DNA of 64,000 bases, taken from the NCBI RefSeq assembly GCF_015708155.1, contig NZ_JADDYD010000001.1:60001-124000 (forward strand), in the 5' to 3' direction. Origin of the DNA: Mycoplasma sp. 'Moose RK' (GTDB lineage: Bacteria; Bacillota_I; Bacilli_A; Mycoplasmatales; Metamycoplasmataceae). The stretch's first letter is position 1. Each line of letters starts with the position of its first letter. The notes under the pieces are model-generated. The model had not been told where the DNA came from. It saw nothing but the letters and a program-made list of their open reading frames with translations, and made no database searches. Shown here piece after piece: positions 56,413 to 64,000 of this stretch. The position numbers and the translations under genes were made by a program.

Positions 56413-57326
56413 TGACATCTGAAACAATAATTCCAATTTTGGCACTATTTGTGCTCTTTTTTTCAATAATTACAACCGGTTCAATCGCTGGATTGTATAG
56501 CGAAAAGGTTGGAATTGTTAATATTGCCATCAACGGAATCATGATTGTGGGTGCGACAATTTATGGGCTTTTTTCCACTTTGTTTGGTGTTTCAAACATG
56601 TTGATTCAATTAGTTTTAATCCCACTTACTACCTTTTTTTCAGGTGTTTTTGCCCTCTTACATGGGTTTATCACCATAAAATTAAAAGGAAATCACATAA
56701 TTTCTGGGGTAGCACTTAATATTCTTGCACCTGCAATTTCCTTTGTCTTGTTAAAAATTTATGGAAATGCAAATAGTGCTTTTGAAACAAATGTTAATGA
56801 ACTGGCTCTGGGACAAGGAAAAACACTTGAAAATATTTTTTCATTAAAGTTTATAATTGTCCTTGCACTCATTTTTGTAACCTGATTTGTCTTTTCAAAA
56901 ACAAAATTAGGACTGCATTTTGCAGCTGTTGGCGAAAATCCACAAGCCGCTGCTGCTGCCGGAATAAATGTTAATAAATTAAAATGACTTGGTGTGTTTT
57001 TATCGGGAATTATTGCCGGAATTGCAGGTTCTTTTTACTTTCAGTATTTTAAATCTTCTTTTAACGGCAACGTGCAGGGTCTTGGATTTTTATCCTTAAC
57101 AATCCTAATTATGGGAAGATGAAAAATTTTATTTATTGTAATTTCAGGACTAATTTTCCCTTTTTTGTACACTTTGTCAATCAATTTAGCGGCGAGTTTT
57201 GGCGCTTTTCTCCCGATTGTCGAAGCATCGCCATACATAATTACAATTATAATTCTTGCTTTTACATCAAGAAAAGACCTGGCGCCAAAGGCGCTCGGAG
57301 TTCCTTATGACAAGTCACTAAAATAA
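56412..57326 (+). CDS. ABC importer permease 2, 304 aa
   Basis: Second membrane subunit (NupQ/YufQ-like) forming the channel with the preceding permease. It starts at ATG 56412 in a TAATG overlap and ends at TAA 57324-57326. About eight helices. Typical stretches are GLYSEKVGIVNIAINGIM, LKGNHIISGVALNILAP, AAVGENPQAAAAAGINVNK and GNVQGLGFLSLTILIMG. TGA is Trp in VTWFVF, KLKWLG and GRWKIL. The length is normal, in contrast to its long-tailed partner. tdk follows 39 nt later, which suits a nucleoside substrate. Confidence 0.9.
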
Positions 57327-57365
57327 GTTGTTTTGTGATTTTTTAAATTTATAAAAAGGGTAAAA

Positions 57366-57923
57366 ATGTACAAAAAATTTTTTGAAGGTTTAATCGAAGT
57401 GATAACTGGCCCAATGTTTTCAGGAAAATCTGATGAACTAATAAAAAGGGTGAGAATTTTGTCTTATGCTAATATCAAAACCCTTGTTATCAAGCCTTTA
57501 ATTGATGATCGATTTTCAAAATGTGAAATTGTTTCACGTTCAGGGTTACGAATCCCAACTTATAGCGCACAAACAACTAAGGAAATTAAAGAACTTTTTG
57601 GCCTTGAAAAATATCAAGCAATTGCAATTGACGAAATCCAGTTTTTTGATAGTGAAGTTGTCGAATTTCTTGATCAACTTGCCAATAAAGGAATTCGTGT
57701 TATTGTTAGCGGCCTAGATCAAGATTTTCGCCGCCGCCCTTTCGGCAATTTACCAAATTTAATGGCAATTGCCGAAAGTGTTACCAAATTACAAGCAGTT
57801 TGCGTAATTTGTAAACGCGCAGCGACAACTTCAGCCCGTAAAACTAACTCAGACCAACAAACCTTAATTGGCGATAATTTTGAATATGAGGCAAGGTGCC
57901 GCGCTTGTCATCATAAAAAATAA
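57366..57923 (+). CDS. tdk: Thymidine kinase, 185 aa
   Basis: Salvage enzyme that phosphorylates thymidine. It starts at ATG 57366 (AAAAGGGT upstream). The P-loop is GPMFSGKS (residues 15-22), the Mg-binding stretch is AIDEIQFFD, the lasso region is FRRRPFGNLP, and the zinc ribbon is CVICK ... CRACHH. The length is typical of type II TK. Its position after the probable nucleoside importer supports a salvage role for the whole cluster. Confidence 0.95.
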   Translation: MYKKFFEGLIEVITGPMFSGKSDELIKRVRILSYANIKTLVIKPLIDDRFSKCEIVSRSGLRIPTYSAQTTKEIKELFGLEKYQAIAIDEIQFFDSEVVEFLDQLANKGIRVIVSGLDQDFRRRPFGNLPNLMAIAESVTKLQAVCVICKRAATTSARKTNSDQQTLIGDNFEYEARCRACHHKK

Positions 57924-57963
57924 TTTAAAAATATTTTTTATGATATAATTATTACAAGTTTGT

Positions 57964-58037
57964 GCAAGTGTAGTTTAATGGCAGAACTTCAGCCTTCCAA
58001 GCTGACTGTGAGGGTTCGATTCCCTTCACTTGCTCCA
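57964..58037 (+). tRNA. trnG: tRNA-Gly (anticodon TCC)
   Basis: The acceptor GCAAGTG (57964-57970) pairs with CACTTGC (58027-58033), followed by T and an encoded CCA. The anticodon stem TCAGC/GCTGA holds the loop CTTCCAA with anticodon TCC. The T loop GGTTCGATTCC is canonical. Confidence 0.95.
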
Positions 58038-58056
58038 TATCAGTTTGACCTATTTT

Positions 58057-58080
58057 AAAAAGTGGCTTTTGCCACTTTTT
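58057..58080 (+). terminator. Terminator after tRNA-Gly
   Basis: AAAAAGTGGC (58057-58066), loop TTTT, GCCACTTTTT (58071-58080); a perfect 10-bp stem with a T run. Confidence 0.9.
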
Positions 58081-58176
58081 ACATTAATTTAAATACTTTT
58101 ATTTTAAATTAATGTAAAATATATAAAAAAAATCCATAATTTAGGGAAAATTATGGATAAAATTGAAAGGAACAAA

Positions 58177-58446
58177 ATGGTAACTGTCACTGGAAAAGTA
58201 ATTGATAAACTTGGTTTTCACGCAAGACCAGCATCAAAAGTTGCAAAATTAGCAACTAGTTTCAAATCTGAAGTTAAAATTTTTACAGGTCAAAAATCCG
58301 GAAACGCAAAGTCAATCATGAACATCATGGCGATGGGAATTAAAGAAGGCGCAGATTTTCGCTTTGAAATTACAGGTGAAGACGAAAATGAAGCTGCAAA
58401 AGCAATTAAAGAATTGCTTATTGATGAAAAATTAATTCTTGGATAA
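58177..58446 (+). CDS. ptsH: Phosphocarrier protein HPr, 89 aa
   Basis: Carries phosphate from enzyme I to sugar-specific PTS enzymes II. I chose ATG 58177 (AAAGGAAC upstream) over an in-frame ATG at 58153, since it puts the active His at position 15 (LGFHARPAS) and the regulatory Ser at 46 (NAKSIMNIMAMG), exactly as in other HPr. The length (89 aa) is standard. A G-rich hairpin at 58483-58507 ends the gene. Confidence 0.96.
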   Translation: MVTVTGKVIDKLGFHARPASKVAKLATSFKSEVKIFTGQKSGNAKSIMNIMAMGIKEGADFRFEITGEDENEAAKAIKELLIDEKLILG

Positions 58447-58482
58447 TTTTTAAAAGACAAATCTAACAGAAAATAAATTTTC

Positions 58483-58507
58483 AAACTGGGATTACCCCGG
58501 TTTTTAT
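58483..58507 (+). terminator. Terminator after ptsH
   Basis: AAACTGGG pairs with CCCCGGTTT through one wobble pair around an ATTA loop, followed by a T run. Confidence 0.75.
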
Positions 58508-59059
58508 TTTTTAACGTAAATTTTTTCAAATTTACATTAAAAATGTAGGATTTATTAGTGGAAAAATATATATTTTTTACCAAATTTTTCCACTTTTTTG
58601 GGTTTCAATTCATCTTAAATTCTAAAAAATGCTGAAAATACGCACTTTTTGTGATTTTCATTTTCTAAGGTTTTACCTTGAAAAATGAAAACTTTACTCG
58701 AAAGTAGGTGTCATATGACACCTACTTTTTTTAATTTTTGGGTAATTGTGCATAAAAATGCTGCTTTACGAGCAAAAAAATGGCCAAATTTTCCTAAATT
58801 TTTCCACTTTTTGGGCTGTTTTCAGAACCTAAAATCATAAAATTTCCTAATTTCAGGACTTTTTTGATTTTTAGAATTTTGATTATTTCAGCGCTAAAAA
58901 TTTAAATTTTTTACTATTTTTTTATTTAAATAATATTAAAATTGGCAAGTCTTTTGTTGTATAATTTAATATAAGATGTGATTATTTGCAAATCAAGTCG
59001 AATCTTTTGGCTTTGCTTGAACTTTGTTAAATTAAAATTACACTTTTAGAAGGAGAAAT
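58508..59059. other. Long intergenic region before pdhA
   Basis: Apart from the palindrome at 58701-58728 there are two similar stretches reading AAATTTTTCCAC followed by T and GGG (about 58579 and 58797). A probable pdhA promoter (TATAAT at 58960-58965) lies at the right end. The leader from there to the ATG is about 90 nt. No reading frame is credible. Confidence 0.45.
58701..58728. repeat. 28-bp perfect palindrome in the ptsH-pdhA gap
   Basis: The half-site AAAGTAGGTGTCAT (58701-58714) is followed by its exact reverse complement, with six or more T on the right. There is no loop. It is 255 nt after ptsH and 330 nt before pdhA. It could be the terminator of an unannotated short transcript or a binding site for a dimeric protein. 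Confidence 0.6.
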
Positions 59060-60183
<1,124 letters not shown>

Positions 60184-60184
<1 letters not shown>

Positions 60185-61188
60185 TGGCTGATTCAACAAA
60201 AATTGCCCTAAATAATATCGGCGCAGTCACAAACGCCCTTGATTTAATGATGGAAAAAGACCCTCGCGTTGTTATGTGAGGTGAAGATGCTGGATTTGAA
60301 GGCGGTGTTTTCCGTGCAACCGAAGGTCTTCAAAAAAAATACGGAATTGAACGTGCTTGAGATGCGCCAATTGCTGAAGCATCAATTTGCGGGATTGCAA
60401 TTGGTGCAGCAATTGCTGGGCTAAAACCAGTAATCGAAATGCAATTTCAAGGGTTTTCTTACCCTTCTTTCCAGCAACTTTTTGTCCACGCTGCACGTTA
60501 TCGTAATCGTTCTCGTGGTCGTTTCACTGTGCCAATGGTGATGCGAATGCCCATGGCTGGAGGAGTTCGTGCTCTTGAACACCACTCAGAAGCAATTGAA
60601 GCCCTTTTTGCCCATATTCCAGGTCTTAAAGTGGTTATGCCTTCAACTCCCTATGATACAAAAGGTCTTTTAATTGCTGCAATTAATGATCCAGATCCAG
60701 TTATTTTCCTTGAGCCCAAAAAAATCTATCGTGCTTTTAAACAAGAAGTTCCAGCTGAAATTTACGAAGTCCCAATTGGTAAAGCAAATGTTATCAAAGA
60801 AGGTTCAGATCTTACTATTGTTACTTACGGAGCTCAAGTTCATGAGTCAATTGCTGCAATTCAAGCGCTTCCTTCAACACCAGGTCTTGAAAATGTTGAT
60901 GTTGAATTAATTGATCTTCGCACAATCAAACCTTTAGATACAGAAACAATTATTGCTTCTGTTAAAAAAACAGGACGAATTTTGATTGTTCATGAAGCAG
61001 TAAAATCTTTCTCAGTTTCAGCAGAAATTATTGCCCGTGTTAATGAAAAAGCATTTGAATATCTTGATGCTGCGCCAGTTCGTTGCACTGGATATGACAT
61101 CACAATTCCGTTGGCAAAAGGGGAAAATTTCCATTCAATTACCAAAGAGAAAATTCTTGCTAAAATTCGCCAAATCTTTACAAAATAA
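60184..61188 (+). CDS. pdhB: Pyruvate dehydrogenase E1 beta subunit, 334 aa
   Basis: Partner of PdhA in E1. The start ATG 60184 overlaps the pdhA stop, with AAAGGAGG upstream, so translation is coupled. The family stretches are VVMWGEDAGFEGGVFRAT, RAWDAPIAEASICGIAIGAA, MPMAGGVRALEHHSEAIEA, VIFLEPKKIYRAF and the late LIDLRTIKPLDTETI. TGA is Trp at 60278 and 60358. The length is normal. An A16 tract with flanking short inverted repeat follows the gene. Confidence 0.95.
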
Positions 61189-61220
61189 AATCTAATTAAT
61201 ATCTTGATGGGTTAATAACT

Positions 61221-61250
61221 TTTACAAAAAAAAAAAAAAAACTTGTAAAA
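61221..61250 (+). terminator. Weak hairpin with A16 tract after pdhB
   Basis: TTTACAA and TTGTAAA flank an A16 tract (61226-61241). The stem is AT-rich and no T run follows, so termination is uncertain. Confidence 0.35.
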
Positions 61251-61784
61251 ATCAATTAATTAGCATATTAATCTCAGATATATCAAGGAAGTGTGCCTGA
61301 ATTTTTTATATTAATTTATTAAAAATATTTTTAGTTTACTTGTATGTAAGTTGTTAAAATTTGTGATAAAAAATTTCAAAAATTTTAACAATAAGTTTTA
61401 TTAGCTTGCTAAATATGTATAAAAAGCATAAAAACTAAATTAAGACAAATCTCACAAATTCTTCTAACTAAAATTAAAAAATATTGTAATTATAATAATT
61501 TTTATAAATTCATATGAAAATCAAATTTTTCAATTAAATTTTTGTTTTTAACTTTATTCAAATTAATTAAATTAGTCAGTTCATCTACTTTTAGGATTAT
61601 GATTTGAATAAAACTAATACTTTTAATAATATTTTGTCAGAAATTGTTTTTAAATTGATTAAATTAAAAACAATTTCTCTATTATAGTTATGCTCAACAC
61701 CCATTAAAATTTTTAAAAATGTTGATTTTCAAGTGTTATTTGAAGCTGTTTTTTTTTTTTTTTTCAAATTTTTAAAAAAAGTGA
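61251..61784. other. Long AT-rich intergenic region
   Basis: It contains a degraded match (from about 61274, CAGATATATCAAGGAAGTGT) to the IS-end-like stretches at 3082, 9245 and 25740. I see no coding frame or RNA gene. It ends in the T16 tract next to the promoter of the large lipoprotein gene. Confidence 0.4.
61749..61764 (+). repeat. T16 homopolymer abutting the -35 position
   Basis: Sixteen T end 20 nt before the -10 box at 61785-61790, so the tract adjoins or enters the -35 region. Length change by slippage would alter promoter geometry. Confidence 0.7.
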
Positions 61785-61790
61785 TATAAT
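61785..61790 (+). promoter_or_regulatory. -10 box of the large lipoprotein gene
   Basis: GTGATATAAT, a TGn-extended -10. Transcription would start near 61797, giving a leader of about 195 nt. Confidence 0.6.
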
Positions 61791-61814
61791 AATGATGAAC
61801 ATGCAAACAAAAGT

Positions 61815-61964
61815 TACTATTATGAAGAATATTAAGTTTGGCATTTACAAAAATGCCATCTTTTGAATTTCTTATAATAGTAGTTTTTAAATTCTAAATT
61901 AAAAAAAATAAAATTAATTTCAAATTAAAAAACTACTATCAAGACGATGGTAGTTTTTTAATTT
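61815..61964 (+). promoter_or_regulatory. Structured leader with two hairpins (possible attenuator)
   Basis: Hairpin 1: TACTATTATGAAGAA (61815-61829) pairs with TTCTTATAATAGTA (61869-61882) and encloses TGGCATTT/AAATGCCA (61839-61858); a T5 run follows. Hairpin 2: AAACTACTATC pairs with GATGGTAGTTT within a 19-bp stem (61922-61940 with 61946-61964) and has the T run of a terminator. The ATG is 28 nt further on. The ACTAC sequence of hairpin 2 could also pair with the GTAGT region after hairpin 1, so switching is possible. Confidence 0.5.
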
Positions 61965-61991
61965 GTAAGAAAAAGAAAACAAGGAAAATTT

Positions 61992-64000
61992 ATGAGGAAA
62001 ATTTTAATTGGAACTATTTTAGCCAGTTTTTCAGCAATAAGCTTTATTTCCTGCACTGTTGAACCCGCCTGAAAGCGACAGGAATTTAATGTTAGAATTA
62101 ATAGTGATGATTCTTCACCTGGCGCTTTCAAAGTGGGGCTTCAATATGCTTTCGCGCAACCAAGCCAAGTTCAGGACTATTACACAAATTCATTTTTAAT
62201 TCAATCAGTTTACGAAAATGGCCTTAAAATTAGACAGGATGGAATTGCTTCTGGCAGCCAAAATCAAAAAGACAAAATTTTTAATTATAAAATTGTTGAA
62301 CCAACTTATCGCTACAAAGCCTTAGTAAATGCAAAGGCAATTTTAGTAACAAAAAATGATGGTTCTGAAGCTGTTTTTGACAATGACGAACATGAAGAAG
62401 GTTACTTAAAACAAGGAGAAAATACCCAACAATTAATAATTGATTTGTCATCAAAGAACCCAAAGTCAATTAATTCAAAAAAGTTTACTGAAGAACTAAA
62501 TGATGCCAAAAAGGTGCAAATTTTCCTTAAAGAAAATGTAAAATGAGTTGATTATCAAGGCAATCCAACCAAATTTGATGTAACTCCCCGTGATTATTGG
62601 TACGGATTTCGCTTTCAGCGTCTTGGTGACCCAGATTATCGCCATCAAAATGGAGCTACTGAGGAAATTGACAAGGAGGCTTCTGAAAAAATTCCGAATT
62701 TTGATCCAAAATCAACTTATTTTAGCAACACAGTTATCAATTTTTACTTACTTGATCTTTTTGGTTTTGATGTTTCTGATTTTGATAATGAAGACAAATA
62801 TATCCAAACTTATTCAGGTGAAAATACTGATTTTTCAGGTAAAAAAGCAATTACCTTGCAAAAAGGTGACAAAAAAGAAAAAGCTTTTTTTAGTGCCTTT
62901 TTTAGTCAAATTATTACAAACGGAATTTTAAGACCGGCACCATCTGGTTTTATTGATGAACGTGTTAAAAAAGAAGCTAAAATGAAGGATGGAAAACTTG
63001 TCGGTGCTTTTGGTGAAACCGGTGATGCCCTTAAATTTGGTTACTATTGGTACACCAAAGATTTTAAAAATGATCAACTTTATAATTCGCCTTACACACA
63101 AACTCATTGAGATCGATATCGCCAAAGTTGAAAAATTAATAAATATTATCCACGAACAGGGTGACAAGAAAGTTTACCATATATTTTTACAAAAATTAAT
63201 AATTTTTATTCAAAATACAATAGCCCCAGCGATTTTGCAAACTCACAATTTAATTCTTACCGTGAAGGCACAATTATGGGTGTTTCCTTTAATAGTTTAA
63301 ATGATTCACAGAAAAATTTAGTTGCTAGTGATCAAGCAAAATTTGGTTGAGAACTTTCACGACAAATTAGCAAAAATAGTTTGGAAAAATGGTATTATTC
63401 CTTGCTTGTTCCAGGCTCCCTAAAACAAAAATTTAGTCCAGAAACAGGCGTTAGTTTTAATGAAAATTATTATGCTTTTAATGATAATTTTTCAAAATTA
63501 AATTATGGAGTTAGCCGCAAGGAACTTGCAAGCGGTGGTGCAAAAATTATTGACTATATAAGTTCTGGAGTTGGTCTTGAATTTCGGCAAATTATTGCAA
63601 ATGCCTGAAATCTTTACACAACTGCACAAGCTGGAAATCTTGATGCATTAGCTTGGTACAACTTTGTTGCTCCTGACAACAAAATTAACTCAGTTGCAAC
63701 CTCAAAAACTCCCCGTGATTATTACAAAATCGCGAATACAATTAAACTTGTTGATCAAAATGGCAAAGTTTATTATCAAAAAGATCCTGAAAGCGAAAGA
63801 AAACAAAATTTTGCCAATGTCAAAAGTGCAAAATTACAATTTCAGGCTCCAGAATTTGCTGTTTTAAAAGCAAAAATGAAAGCTATACTTGACAAATTTT
63901 ATGCAGAAAATAAAATCTCTGCAAGTGAAAAAGTGTCCTGAACTAGCCATAGTTTTTACATAAATACAAACAGTAAATGAATTGCAGCAATCACAAATGC
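61992..64000 (+). CDS. Large lipoprotein, probably OppA-type binding protein (partial)
   Basis: The first 669 codons are present and the gene runs off the right edge. It starts at ATG 61992 (AAGGAAAA upstream). The signal peptide has lipobox ISFISC (Cys21). The mature part has YGFRFQRLGDPDYR, PGSLKQKFSPETG and other stretches that recall mycoplasma oligopeptide-binding OppA proteins (solute-binding family 5), but I see no diagnostic signature. About ten TGA are Trp. It sits behind a T16-adjacent promoter and a hairpin-rich leader, so expression is probably regulated or variable. If OppA is right, oppBCDF should follow to the right. Confidence 0.6.

Overview
The window looks like a chromosome segment of a wall-less mollicute of the Mycoplasma (Mesomycoplasma) hyopneumoniae group. 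The reasons are strong AT bias; in-frame TGA that must be read as tryptophan in almost every long gene (for example ileS, polC, pdhA); a 5S rRNA gene standing alone, away from 16S/23S; a P97/P102-like adhesin gene pair; prolipoprotein lipoboxes; and PolC as replicative polymerase. I cannot fix the species. All gene ends below were built with genetic code 4, so many apparently broken genes are intact.

Positions 1-10000 are accessory and rearranged. There is a tandem duplication of a membrane-protein unit (1-2470). Next comes a minus-strand operon of a secreted subtilisin-like (S8) protease and two paralogous membrane-anchored proteins (8453 to 3233). Two direct copies of a repeat of about 1.0-1.2 kb flank that operon (2457-3491 and 8452-9658). 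The repeats carry an FtsX-like permease pseudogene and remnants that look like the end of an insertion sequence. Positions 10014-14050 hold a type III restriction-modification system. Its methyltransferase gene contains a (GA)10 tract and is out of frame in this sequence, as expected for phase variation.

Positions 14168-38389 are mostly housekeeping genes: an exported 5'-nucleotidase lipoprotein, gap, parE-parC-ileS-lspA (+), pyrH-frr-cdsA-polC-(small OB-fold-like protein)-pgi (-), a possible degenerate subtilase followed by tsaB, a small membrane protein and a dihydrolipoamide dehydrogenase. Positions 38722-48929 carry surface proteins: an LRR (BspA-type) lipoprotein, a transglutaminase-like plus LRR lipoprotein, then the P97-like and P102-like pair.

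Positions 48984-61188 hold 5S rRNA, whiA, a BI-1 family membrane protein, ppa, a BMP-type lipoprotein with its nucleoside/sugar ABC transporter (ATPase and two permeases), thymidine kinase, tRNA-Gly(TCC), HPr and pdhAB. The last part (61189-64000) is a long intergenic region with a T16 tract next to a promoter and a structured leader. It is followed by a large lipoprotein, probably an OppA-type binding protein, cut by the window end.

The genes fit a parasite that salvages nucleotides (5'-nucleotidase, BMP/ABC importer, Tdk), ferments sugar (Gap, Pgi, HPr, PDH) and varies or processes its surface and methylome (phase-variable Mod, S8 protease operon, adhesins, lipoproteins). The best candidates for undescribed biology are the repeat-flanked S8 protease operon with its paired anchored proteins, the structured T16 leader, and the odd surface-protein architectures.
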